The position numbers were made by a program, and so were the translations under genes. From assembly GCA_025928735.1 (NCBI GenBank), contig JAICIW010000113.1, forward strand, positions 1-7,202: a stretch of 7,202 nucleotides of DNA, given 5' to 3'. Source of the stretch: Rhodanobacteraceae bacterium. GTDB lineage: Bacteria; Pseudomonadota; Gammaproteobacteria; Xanthomonadales; Rhodanobacteraceae. Of this stretch, positions 1 through 7,022 are shown piece by piece; within the stretch, counting starts at the first letter, position 1, and each line of letters begins with the position of its first letter. The notes under the pieces were generated by a model. The model was not told the DNA's origin, searched no databases, and worked only from the letters and a program-made list of their open reading frames with translations.

Positions 1-527
1 CCGCTGGCGCCGAAGATCCCGAAGGATTCGCGGTAGTTGACCGTGCTCCAGTGCGCGAACAGCTTGGCCACGCCATAGGGACTGCGCGGCCAGAACATCG
101 TGTGTTCGTTCTGCGGTACCGCCTGGACTTTCCCGAACATCTCCGACGTCGATGCCTGATAGAACCGCGTGTCCGGCTTGACCGTACGGATCGCGTCCAG
201 CAGGTGCAACGCCCCAAGCCCCGTGATTTCGGCGGTCGTGATCGGTTGCTCGAACGACACCCCGACGAAGCTTTGTGCGGCGAGGTTGTAGACCTCGTCC
301 GGTTGGGCCTTTTCGATCAGGCGCAGGCTGCAACCCGGGTCGGTCAGGTCGTATTCGACCAGTTCCAGGTTCGGGTGCTCGGCAACACCGAGATCCTGCA
401 TCCGCCAGAAATTGACCGAACTGGTGCGCCGATATGCGCCGTAGACCTTGTAACCCTTGTCCAGCAGCAGCTCGACGAGATACGCGCCGTCCTGTCCTGA
501 CACCCCGGTGATCAATGCGGTTTTCAT
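1..527 (-). CDS. gmd: GDP-mannose 4,6-dehydratase, N-terminal 175 residues (3' end beyond window)
   Basis: The minus strand from the ATG at 527-525 encodes [17 protein letters not shown] and stays open to the window edge. The enzyme converts GDP-D-mannose to GDP-4-keto-6-deoxy-D-mannose in the cytoplasm, using bound NADP, as the first step to GDP-D-rhamnose, GDP-L-fucose and related sugars. It is an extended short-chain dehydrogenase. The nucleotide-binding glycine motif TGVSGQDG is at residues 7-14, NLAAQSFVG at 81-89, the catalytic Thr and Glu in STSE (T127, E129), and the YxxxK pair in YGVAK (Y151, K155). [11 protein letters not shown] and VNYRESFG are hallmark Gmd stretches. About half of a usual 320-370-residue protein is visible, with no lesion. 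The frame remains open upstream to a GTG in the spacer, but the ATG fits the family N-terminus and has GAGG four bases before it. The gene lies 89 bases downstream of the minus-strand GT2 gene and is probably cotranscribed with it. Confidence 0.96.
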   Translation of the reverse strand, partial: MKTALITGVSGQDGAYLVELLLDKGYKVYGAYRRTSSVNFWRMQDLGVAEHPNLELVEYDLTDPGCSLRLIEKAQPDEVYNLAAQSFVGVSFEQPITTAEITGLGALHLLDAIRTVKPDTRFYQASTSEMFGKVQAVPQNEHTMFWPRSPYGVAKLFAHWSTVNYRESFGIFGAS

Positions 528-546
528 GATGCCTCGCTGCGAATCC

Positions 547-560
547 TGCCGTTCGCGGCA
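547..560 (-). other. Small hairpin in the spacer before gmd
   Basis: In the 89-base spacer between the GT2 stop and the gmd start, TGCCG and CGGCA can form a 5-bp stem around a four-base loop (CGAA as read on the minus strand). No run of T follows in the direction of transcription, so this is not an intrinsic terminator. It may be an mRNA structure near the gmd leader or chance in GC-rich DNA. The rest of the spacer shows nothing convincing. Confidence 0.2.
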
Positions 561-616
561 ACCATTGCCAGCGAAACCCGACCCTTCATTTTGCCAGCCG
601 CCATCCCACTTCGCGA

Positions 617-1393
617 CTACGATCCATCATTAACGCGCTGCAGCAGCCACAGCCGTGCGAATTTTTCGCGCACATAGTCGGCTTCCATGCACGCGAACAG
701 GAAGCCGCGCCAGCCATCGAGGAACCCCGCGCGCAACACGTAACCACGCAGGAAACGCCACGCGGGATTCACGATCAGGTTGCGCAGATGCGCGCGGCGA
801 CCGCTCGCATGCATGTGGGTTGCCATCATGGCGGCATAACGCCGATAACGCGCGAGCTGATCGTCGAGCGAACGGTAGGCGACGTGTTGCAGGTCGCCCG
901 CGAGCGTGGTGACGTTGCCGTCGACCACGGCATGCTCATGGATCTCGCGGCCCGCACGCCAGCCGCCGCGGCGGCGATCAAACAGGCGCAGCACCCGGTC
1001 GGGATAGGCGTTGCCGTGACGCAGGAACGCGCCGAAATATTCGGTGCTGCGCGCAAAACGGAACCCGGCGAAGTTGTCGAACCCGCTGTGGCGCGCCGCT
1101 TCGATGGACGCGCGCAACGTGGGCGTAACGCGTTCGTCGGCGTCGAGGCACAGCACCCATTCATGGCATGCCTGCCCCACCGCGAAGTCCTTTTGCGCAC
1201 GAAAACCCTCGAACGCGTGTTCGATCACGCGCGCGCCACGGGCGGCGGCGGTCTCGCGGGTGCCGTCGGTGGAACCCGAATCGACCACCACCACCTCATC
1301 GCAAAATGCGAGCGAGTCGAGGCACGCGGCGATGCGATCGGCCTCGTTCAAGGTGATCACGCAGGCGGTGAGCAGCGCGTGGGTGGGCGGCAT
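617..1393 (-). CDS. Family 2 glycosyltransferase, WaaE/KdtX type (LPS core)
   Basis: A 258-residue cytoplasmic or membrane-associated GT-A glycosyltransferase. It starts [20 protein letters not shown], the standard GT2 opening in which a nucleotide-sugar-binding strand is followed by the TLNE motif (14-17). [14 protein letters not shown] follows at 32-45, and CLDADE at 82-87 supplies the metal-binding DxD-like acids. The GREIHEH segment at 148-154, the aromatic and basic C-terminal half and the overall length match the WaaE/KdtX family. Those enzymes add a glucose or similar residue to the inner LPS core (known for the family; the sugar and acceptor here are not determined). The frame stays open upstream to an ATG at 1576, but the extra 61 residues are arginine- and alanine-rich and resemble no domain. 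The ATG at 1393 begins exactly at the family N-terminus and has GGAGG upstream. It is the first gene of the leftward unit, with gmd next, and diverges from the GT4 operon. Confidence 0.9.
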   Translation of the reverse strand: MPPTHALLTACVITLNEADRIAACLDSLAFCDEVVVVDSGSTDGTRETAAARGARVIEHAFEGFRAQKDFAVGQACHEWVLCLDADERVTPTLRASIEAARHSGFDNFAGFRFARSTEYFGAFLRHGNAYPDRVLRLFDRRRGGWRAGREIHEHAVVDGNVTTLAGDLQHVAYRSLDDQLARYRRYAAMMATHMHASGRRAHLRNLIVNPAWRFLRGYVLRAGFLDGWRGFLFACMEADYVREKFARLWLLQRVNDGS

Positions 1394-1654
1394 GGGAAGT
1401 GCAGCCTCCAAGGGTGACGGTACGAGGGCAGAGGGTAACCGAGCGCCGCGCTTCACGTCATCGCGAGCGCGAGGCAGCGCTTCGGGCGAAATCATTGCAG
1501 CCCGATGCTGGCGCCATGCCGGCTCAATCGAAAATCGCGTCGCCCGACGGCCAACATTCAGATCCGAATGCGACAATGCCGGCTATCGTGGTTGCCCCGA
1601 CAGGGAAAGCCGGCGAAAATCGGCCACTGTGCACGCGTACATGGAACAACGCGC
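1394..1654. promoter_or_regulatory. Divergent intergenic region, presumed to hold both promoters
   Basis: These 261 bases separate the start codons of two divergent units, so both promoters are expected here. No strong sigma-70 promoter is visible on either strand. The nearest candidate for the rightward unit is GACAAT at 1572-1577 as a -10-like hexamer, with no good -35 at 16-18 bases. ATGCCGGCT occurs twice (1516-1524 and 1576-1584), 60 bases apart. A five-codon frame at 1641-1658 (ATG to TGA) ends on the start codon of the GT4 gene. Both strands carry open frames through this region, but none has a recognisable product. Confidence 0.4.
1405..1411 (-). promoter_or_regulatory. Shine-Dalgarno site (TTGGAGG) for the GT2 gene
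   Basis: Read on the minus strand, TTGGAGG lies 11 bases before the ATG at 1393. It is the clearest ribosome-binding site in the window. It supports the internal ATG over the longer frame that begins at 1576. Confidence 0.6.
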
Positions 1655-2677
1655 ATGACCACCGTCAATCTGGTTTTCTGGGACAACGGCTTCGGGCTGT
1701 CCCGCGATTCCCGGCTGCTTGCCGATGCATTGCGGCTCAACGGCTGCGAGGTCACGCTGACAGCGCTCGGTTGGAAACAGGAACATCGGCGGCGGCGCAC
1801 ATGGATGCGCCCCTACGTACGTGCGCAGCAGGCGTGGTCCGGGCTGCGCCGCCAATGGCGCCCTCCGCAGGTATTCGATCTCAACATCATGTTCGAACAT
1901 CTGTGGCCAATCCAATTGGTGCGCTCACGCTGCAATGTTGCGCTGCCAAATCCGGAGTGGTTCGATCGGCGCGACCAGCATTTCGTGGGCTCGATCGATC
2001 GCATCTGGGCCAAGACGCACAACGCCGCGTTGATATTCACGCGGCTCGGTCAACCGACCAGCTGGGTCGGTTTCCACAGCGACGACCGCTACGACCCTGC
2101 GGTTCCCCGTGAACGCAAGTTCTTCCATCTTGCCGGCGGCAGCCGCATCAAGGGCACCGATCGGCTGATGGCGGTTTGGCGGCGGCACCCCGAATGGCCA
2201 ACGTTGACCGTCCTGCAGCATCCGCGCGAGGCGCATCCCGGCCCGGCTGCACCCAACATCGTGCATCGACTGGGTTATCTCGACGCATCCAATCCCGCGC
2301 ATTACGCCGAGTTGCAACGGCTGCAGAACAGCCACGCTTTCCATCTGTGCTTGTCGGAAACCGACGGCTGGGGGCATTACCTCGTCGAGGCATTGGGCGT
2401 GGGCGCAGTGACGGTGACGGTGGACGCACCGCCGATGAACGAATTGGTCACGCCCGAGCGCGGGATATTGGTGCCCTACGCCGATACCGGCAACATGGCG
2501 CTGGCCAAGACCTTTTATTTCGACGAGCGCGCGCTGGAGCAGACCATCGAGCACGCGCTGAGCCTCAGCGACAGCGAGCTGCGTGCCTTGGGTGAACGTG
2601 GTCGTGCGTGGTTCATCCAGAACCGCAATACGTTCGTGCGGCGGGTGGGCGAAGCGCTGGCCGCGACGCTGCATTGA
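1655..2677 (+). CDS. Glycosyltransferase, GT4/GT-B-like
   Basis: A 340-residue soluble protein starting MTTVNLVFWDNGFGLSRDSR. It resembles GT-B retaining glycosyltransferases: an N-terminal acceptor half, then a second Rossmann half opening at HLAGGSRIKGTDRLMAVW (158-175), the usual strand plus Lys-Gly segment that contacts the donor phosphate. The donor-site signature appears late, at CLSETDGWGHYLVEALGVG (232-250), followed by DAPPMNELV (257-265). In typical GT4 enzymes this region reads E-x7-E. Here the position seven residues before E245 is D237, while E235 is nine residues before it. No signal peptide or membrane segment is seen. The frame is open upstream to 1505, but the family-like sequence begins at the ATG at 1655, so I use that start. 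The ribosome-binding site is weak (GGA at 1643-1645). It is the first gene of the rightward operon and its TGA overlaps the next gene. Donor and acceptor sugars cannot be read from the sequence. Confidence 0.87.
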   Translation: MTTVNLVFWDNGFGLSRDSRLLADALRLNGCEVTLTALGWKQEHRRRRTWMRPYVRAQQAWSGLRRQWRPPQVFDLNIMFEHLWPIQLVRSRCNVALPNPEWFDRRDQHFVGSIDRIWAKTHNAALIFTRLGQPTSWVGFHSDDRYDPAVPRERKFFHLAGGSRIKGTDRLMAVWRRHPEWPTLTVLQHPREAHPGPAAPNIVHRLGYLDASNPAHYAELQRLQNSHAFHLCLSETDGWGHYLVEALGVGAVTVTVDAPPMNELVTPERGILVPYADTGNMALAKTFYFDERALEQTIEHALSLSDSELRALGERGRAWFIQNRNTFVRRVGEALAATLH

Positions 2678-3996
2678 GCGGCACCGCGACAGTCGGCGAT
2701 TCGTGGGCGGCGCGGCTGGCCTGGGCAGCATTGGCCTTCCAGGCGTTCTTCGCGATGACCCACTTCGGAAAGTGGTTGCGGCCCGAATACGGCGGCGCTG
2801 CAGCGCTGTTGATACTGGTGGTGGCAGGCGGAAAACGCTGGCGCGCGTTGGTCCGGCATCCACTCTCGTGGCTGGTGCTGGCCTTCATTGCCTACGCCGT
2901 ATTGCAAGCCGCATACGTCGCCCGACTGACACCGGAATTGTCCTTCGGCAAGCATCTCTCCTACAACGCTGAACCGATCCGGATCGGCGTGCTGACATGC
3001 GCGATCGGAGCGTGGTTGGCGGAGCGGCCGCGCCGGATGCCGCTGCTGCTGGGCTTGATGGTGGCTGGCTTCGTAGTCGCCGCACTGGTGTGCGCACCGT
3101 GGGCTCGCATCGATGCGATTGTCGGCGGCGCCCTGCGCCTGCGCCTTCGTTATGCCGAGAACATCGTGGGGGAATATGCGGCGATGGGACTCCTGCTGCT
3201 GTCCTTGTTTGCACTGTCGCGACCACCGCACCTTCTCGACCGCAAGAGGATCGGTTTCGCAGTGGTTCTGGTGGTGGCGGGTGTGCCGCTGTTGGCGTGC
3301 CTGCTGTATGCGCAATCGCGCGGCGCCTGGTTGGCCGCAGCGTTGATGGTGCCGATCGCCCTGTACGCCTGCCTGCGCGATGTCCATCGACAGTGGCACC
3401 GTCCGGCCGCCATTGCGCTGGGCATGGCATTACTCGTGGTGATCGCGGCACTGGCCGTCGGTTACGCGCTGGTGGCGCATCGACTCGCCGGTGGCGAAGC
3501 GATCGCCGCGGCGCTGGCCCACGGCGAACTGGAGGATCTCCCTTCCAGTTCGGTCACCATACGCGTGCAGCTCGCCGAACTCGGCTGGCATGCTTGGCAA
3601 ACGCACCCGTTGTGGGGCATCGGCCTGCGCAGCATCCACCCCTTGATCGTCGCCAGCGGCATCCACATCGGCGGCTACGTGCCTCCACATCTGCACGATG
3701 CTTACCTGCAGGCAGTCGTCGGCTTGGGGGTCATGGGCGCGTGCTTGCTGCTGGCCGCGTTCGCGCTGCTGGTGCGCGACCTGGTGCTGGCCCGTCGCGC
3801 AGGCATCGTCGGCAATGTCCTGTACTGGGCGTTGCTCGGGTGCCTCGGGATCATGCTGATCGTCAATCTTTTCGATTACCTGACCTGGCGCTTCGACTAC
3901 CTGCGTGCGCCATTGGAATTGTTGCTCGGCTGCTGCTTTGCCCTGTCGCTGCGTCGTCGCCGGGGCGATTCGTCGATGACGACAACTCCGCGATAA
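2674..3996 (+). CDS. O-antigen ligase/polymerase family membrane protein (Wzy_C domain)
   Basis: A 440-residue integral membrane protein with about a dozen hydrophobic segments, near residues 12-28, 40-52, 64-82, 103-117, 122-142, 164-182, 193-213, 217-234, 246-268, 345-368, 382-402 and 409-427. A large hydrophilic, probably periplasmic, loop spans about 269-344. The Wzy_C/WaaL signature is present: QSRGAWLA (214-221), HPLWGIG (311-317) and PPHLHDAYLQ (337-346), which matches the family's H-N-x-Y-L-Q-like motif. Members either polymerise O-antigen repeats or ligate O-antigen to lipid A-core at the periplasmic face, and sequence alone does not separate these roles. The start is uncertain. The TTG at 2674 forms a TTGA overlap with the upstream stop, typical of coupled genes, and I prefer it. 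A GTG at 2608 would add 22 hydrophilic residues and a 70-base overlap. Neither has a clear ribosome-binding site. The stop forms TAATG with the next gene. Confidence 0.87.
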   Translation: MSGTATVGDSWAARLAWAALAFQAFFAMTHFGKWLRPEYGGAAALLILVVAGGKRWRALVRHPLSWLVLAFIAYAVLQAAYVARLTPELSFGKHLSYNAEPIRIGVLTCAIGAWLAERPRRMPLLLGLMVAGFVVAALVCAPWARIDAIVGGALRLRLRYAENIVGEYAAMGLLLLSLFALSRPPHLLDRKRIGFAVVLVVAGVPLLACLLYAQSRGAWLAAALMVPIALYACLRDVHRQWHRPAAIALGMALLVVIAALAVGYALVAHRLAGGEAIAAALAHGELEDLPSSSVTIRVQLAELGWHAWQTHPLWGIGLRSIHPLIVASGIHIGGYVPPHLHDAYLQAVVGLGVMGACLLLAAFALLVRDLVLARRAGIVGNVLYWALLGCLGIMLIVNLFDYLTWRFDYLRAPLELLLGCCFALSLRRRRGDSSMTTTPR

Positions 3997-5129
3997 TGGC
4001 AACTCCCAATGCCATGCGTGAGTCGGAAGCGCCCGCTGACGACTGCACGAAACTCGTCCGCGCCCAAAGCATGCTGCCCACCTTCGCCCCGCCCCTCGTG
4101 ATCCGCTTCGGCGCCTTCGGGGACATGGTGTTGCTGACGCCGCTGTTGCGCCTGCTGCACCGCAGGTACGGTCAGCCTTGTCGCGTGCTGGGATCGGGCG
4201 GTTGGCTGGAGCCGTTGTTCGCGGGACATCCGGATGCAGATGCAGACCCCACGCTCAAGCTCGCCAGCCGCAAGCGTCCCTACTGGCTGGATCCCAGCCA
4301 GCGACATCTGGTCGCACGGTTGCGCGCGCAACCGCCCGGCCCGGTTTACGTGTGCGACGACTGGTCGATCGACAAGATTCGCTGGCTGTTGCAGCGCGCG
4401 CACATTCCGGACGACCACTGCGTGTTCGCGAATCCCGATTGCATGTTGCGAGAGGGTGAACACTGGATCGACCGCTGGCAACGTTTCGGCGCGATGACGC
4501 CGGCCGCCTTCGCCGACGCACCGCAGGCTGACGCACCGAATGCACCTTGCCTGTCGGTCCATGCCGCCGACCGTGCCGACCTGCAGCAGTGGCTGCGCGC
4601 ATGCAGCTTCGACAATGCGCCGCTGGTGCTGCTGCAACCGGGCAACAAGCGCACTCTCAAGCGCGGGCGCGCCGGACAATTCGGTGACGACAAGCAATGG
4701 CCGCTGGCCAACTGGGTGGCGGTGATCCGTGCCGTGCTTGCGCGGCGCCCGGATGCGAAGATCGTCCTGTGCGGCGCGCCGCCCGAGGCTGCATTGCTGC
4801 GCCAGATCGCCGGCGCCGCGCATTCCGATCGCGTGCTCGCAGCCGGCGATGAGTTGCCGCTGCGGCGCCTGCTGGCCTTGTGTGAACACGGCGCCGCGAT
4901 GGTTTCGATCGACACCGGTCCCGCGCAGGCCGCGGCCGCACTGGGTTGTCCGTTGATCGTGCTGTACGGCGCGCAACCACCATCGCTGTGGCTGCCGCGC
5001 AGCCCGACCGGCAGTGCGGTCGTCGCCCTCGGTGGACTGCCGCAACGCAACCGCGTGGACCAGATCACACCGGACGAGGTGATCGCGGCGTGGCAGGCTT
5101 TGCCTTTGCGCGACGCCGCGCACGCCTGA
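3996..5129 (+). CDS. GT9 heptosyltransferase-family glycosyltransferase
   Basis: A 377-residue cytoplasmic GT-B protein of the ADP-heptose:LPS heptosyltransferase family (WaaC/WaaF/WaaQ relatives). The family N-terminus VIRFGAFGDMVLLTPLLRLL is at 35-54, with D43 at the position of the catalytic Asp of WaaC. The donor half has LLQPGNKRTLKRG (212-224), KQWPLANW (233-240), KIVLCGAPPE (255-264) and SIDTGPAQAAAALG (304-317), then LIVLYGAQPPSLWLP (320-334). In WaaC/WaaF-like enzymes the DTG segment is usually followed by a His that contacts the donor. Here that position is Q311. The ATG at 3996 shares its A with the upstream TAA (TAATG), implying coupling, but about 32 residues precede the conserved domain and no ribosome-binding site is visible. 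ATGs at 4014 or 4071 are alternatives, the last beginning just before the domain. The donor may be a heptose or another sugar. Confidence 0.9.
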   Translation: MATPNAMRESEAPADDCTKLVRAQSMLPTFAPPLVIRFGAFGDMVLLTPLLRLLHRRYGQPCRVLGSGGWLEPLFAGHPDADADPTLKLASRKRPYWLDPSQRHLVARLRAQPPGPVYVCDDWSIDKIRWLLQRAHIPDDHCVFANPDCMLREGEHWIDRWQRFGAMTPAAFADAPQADAPNAPCLSVHAADRADLQQWLRACSFDNAPLVLLQPGNKRTLKRGRAGQFGDDKQWPLANWVAVIRAVLARRPDAKIVLCGAPPEAALLRQIAGAAHSDRVLAAGDELPLRRLLALCEHGAAMVSIDTGPAQAAAALGCPLIVLYGAQPPSLWLPRSPTGSAVVALGGLPQRNRVDQITPDEVIAAWQALPLRDAAHA

Positions 5130-5144
5130 TGCGCCGGGCGCATC
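5128..5144 (+). other. Hairpin at the GT9 stop codon
   Basis: GATGCGC and GCGCATC form a perfect 7-bp inverted repeat with a 3-base loop. It begins within the TGA stop of the GT9 gene and lies in the 55-base gap before the GT39 gene. No T-run follows, so it is not a standard intrinsic terminator. It could modulate readthrough or mRNA stability, or be chance. A TACACT -10-like hexamer at 5148-5153 follows, without a matching -35. Confidence 0.3.
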
Positions 5145-5184
5145 CATTACACTCGCAGCGCACCGCGGCGCATCCGAACGCACA

Positions 5185-6891
5185 GTGACCGACGCTTCCT
5201 ACGCCCTCACCGAACGCCTGCGCGCCCTGTTGTGGTGGCTGCCGCTGTACCTGCTGGTGGCACTGATCACGATTTTCATGCAGCCGCCGATTCCGCTGCA
5301 TTCCACCCGCGCGCTGGCGGTGGCGTGGGACATGTGGGCGCATCACCAGTTCTGGGTGCCGCACATCAACGGCGCGCCATATTCGGAAAAGGCACCATTG
5401 CTGTTCTGGCTGATCCATGCCGGCTGGGCCGCGTTCGGTGTCAACGATGTCTGGCCGCGCGTGTTGATGGTGCTGATCGGCGCCTCGCAACTGGTGCTGG
5501 CGCAGGAACTGGCACGGCGCCTGTTTCCGGAGCGGGCGTGGGTCGCGCGCTCCACGCCGTGGCTGTTGCTGGCGTTTTCGTACGGCCTTCTATACGGCCT
5601 GCAGATCATGTACGACGGCCTGCTGGCGGTGTGGGTGCTGGGCGCGATGTTGTGCCTCGTCACGGGCCCGCGCCGCGCCAAACCGCGCTGGATCGGGTTC
5701 GCAATCTGCATCGGGCTTGGGCTTTTGACCAAGGGGCCGGTGATGCTGGTGCACACGTTGCCGGTGTGGTTGCTGGGCCCGTGGTGGAGTGCCTACGCGC
5801 GCGAGCACCGGGGGCGCTGGTACGGCTTCGGATTCGCCGCGGTGATCGGCGGCGGCATCATGCTCGCTGCGTGGGTGGTGCCCGCCATCCAGCTGAGCGG
5901 CGGCAGCTACACGCACAGCCTGCTCTACAAGCAAACCGGCGGGCGGGTGGTGGCCGCGTTCATCCACAGGCGGCCGTTCTGGTGGTACGTACCGTGGCTC
6001 GCCGTGCTGCTGTTTCCGTTCGTGCTGTGGCCGCGCATGTGGGCAGCCTTCGCGACACTGCGCAGGCCCTGGTCGCCGGGATTCCGGATGACGCTGGTCT
6101 GGCTACTCGGCGCATTCGTGATCTTCAGCGCCTTCAGCGGCAAACAGAGTTATTACCTGGTACCGGAACTGCCGGCCGCGGCCATCCTGATGGCGGCGGC
6201 GATTGCCACGCTGCGGGCGCGCGATGAACGGCTTGCGCAAAGTGCATGGCTGGGCGCGTGGCCGCTGGCCATCGGCTCGTTCGCACTGGCGGCGTTGCTG
6301 TTCGCATTGCCATTGGTCGGCCCGGCCAGACTGCACGGTCATTGGTTGCGCGATCTCGCACCGGTCAGCGCACCCTTTGGCGTGTTGTATCTGCTGATCG
6401 GCGTGTTCGTGCTGCTGCCGGGACGCGGCAAGCTGCGCCGCATCGCCAGCGCCAGCCTGATCGGCACCGCCGGCGCGTACGGGCTGTTTGCGGTGGCGCT
6501 GTATCCCGCCTTCGACATGCGACCGGCTTCGAAACTGCTGGCGCACGCCGAAGCCGAAGGCCACGCGATCGGCAACCTCGGCATCTATGACGGCCAGTTC
6601 CAATTCATGGGGCGGATGACCCGGCCCATCGATCGGCTGTACGAAGGCCAATTCCTGCAGGACTGGGCAGCCAAGCATCCGCGCGGCTTGGTGATCGACT
6701 ATCCCGAACACCTCGACGCCAATGACTTGCGTTACGCCCGCCTGGTGCAACCGTACCGCGGCACCTGGATGGTGATCTGGAATGCACCGACGCTGGCGAC
6801 GCTTCGCCGTGGCCAGCAACCGCCCGAACAAGCCACGCCCACGGTGCTGCTGCCGGCGCCGAATTACTGGCGTTACGCGCAGGTGCACTGA
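5185..6891 (+). CDS. GT39/ArnT-like polyprenyl-phosphate sugar glycosyltransferase
   Basis: A 568-residue GT-C membrane protein. These enzymes transfer a sugar from a polyprenyl-phosphate carrier to lipid A, core or another acceptor on the periplasmic side. The first membrane span (about 15-32) leads to a periplasmic loop with VPHINGAPYSEKAPLLFWL (58-76), matching the ArnT/PMT pattern of a short polar stretch, then Y-x-E-K-x-P-L-x-x-W. MYDGLLAVWVLGAML (142-156) carries D144, a conserved second-loop acid, and LLTKGPV (180-186) is another family hallmark. Further spans lie near 123-139, 169-198, 214-236, 268-288, 302-317, 327-343, 358-377, 396-411 and 421-440, followed by a soluble periplasmic tail at 441-568. 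Where family members carry an acidic D-E before T/S-R in the first loop, this protein reads PLHSTRA (37-43). The start is a GTG at 5185, with no clear ribosome-binding site, 55 bases after the GT9 gene. Substrate and acceptor are unknown. Confidence 0.88.
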   Translation: MTDASYALTERLRALLWWLPLYLLVALITIFMQPPIPLHSTRALAVAWDMWAHHQFWVPHINGAPYSEKAPLLFWLIHAGWAAFGVNDVWPRVLMVLIGASQLVLAQELARRLFPERAWVARSTPWLLLAFSYGLLYGLQIMYDGLLAVWVLGAMLCLVTGPRRAKPRWIGFAICIGLGLLTKGPVMLVHTLPVWLLGPWWSAYAREHRGRWYGFGFAAVIGGGIMLAAWVVPAIQLSGGSYTHSLLYKQTGGRVVAAFIHRRPFWWYVPWLAVLLFPFVLWPRMWAAFATLRRPWSPGFRMTLVWLLGAFVIFSAFSGKQSYYLVPELPAAAILMAAAIATLRARDERLAQSAWLGAWPLAIGSFALAALLFALPLVGPARLHGHWLRDLAPVSAPFGVLYLLIGVFVLLPGRGKLRRIASASLIGTAGAYGLFAVALYPAFDMRPASKLLAHAEAEGHAIGNLGIYDGQFQFMGRMTRPIDRLYEGQFLQDWAAKHPRGLVIDYPEHLDANDLRYARLVQPYRGTWMVIWNAPTLATLRRGQQPPEQATPTVLLPAPNYWRYAQVH

Positions 6892-7022
6892 ACGACATTC
6901 GGCCGCACACGCTGCGATCTCGGGCTGATCTTCGTGGACTAGCCAGCTCAACCGCTGGATCAAGACATGCGCAGAATCTGCGAGAGTGGTAGCGTGCGAC
7001 GCGTGCCTGAGATAACCGGGTC
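6892..7022. other. Intergenic gap between the glycan operon and the LprI-like gene
   Basis: These 131 bases hold no gene. Two short inverted repeats are visible. CCAGC and GCTGG flank a 6-base loop around 6942-6957, and CGCAGA-A-TCTGCG lies at 6970-6982. Neither is followed by a T-run, so no intrinsic terminator can be called for the operon. No convincing -35/-10 pair was found for the next gene. Confidence 0.4.

Noticed and set aside
51..500. Plus-strand open frame opposite gmd
   Set aside because: It is antisense to a highly conserved Gmd coding stretch and has no domain of its own.
565..598. Direct repeat TTGCCAGC at 565-572 and 591-598
   Set aside because: Eight bases repeated once in a GC-rich spacer is within chance, and no matching operator or mobile-element context is seen.
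1394..1576. N-terminal extension of the GT2 protein to the ATG at 1576
   Set aside because: The extra 61 residues match no domain, while the ATG at 1393 has a GGAGG site and begins at the family N-terminus.
1925..2863. Minus-strand open frame (312 codons) across the GT4/ligase junction
   Set aside because: It has low-complexity composition and no recognisable motif, and is antisense to two well-supported genes.
2997..3995. Upstream extension of the GT9 reading frame through the membrane-protein gene
   Set aside because: This part is an Arg- and Gly-rich frame-shifted reading of the Wzy/WaaL-type gene. The GT9 protein starts at or after 3996, so no fusion protein is implied.
3897..5183. Long minus-strand open frame (428 codons) opposite the GT9 gene
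   Set aside because: Its product is rich in Arg, Gln, Ala and His with no domain, and it lies antisense to a clear GT9 gene. High-GC coding DNA often leaves the opposite strand open.
6942..6982. Short inverted repeats as a possible terminator after the GT39 gene
   Set aside because: The stems are only 5-6 bp, and no T-tract follows on either strand.
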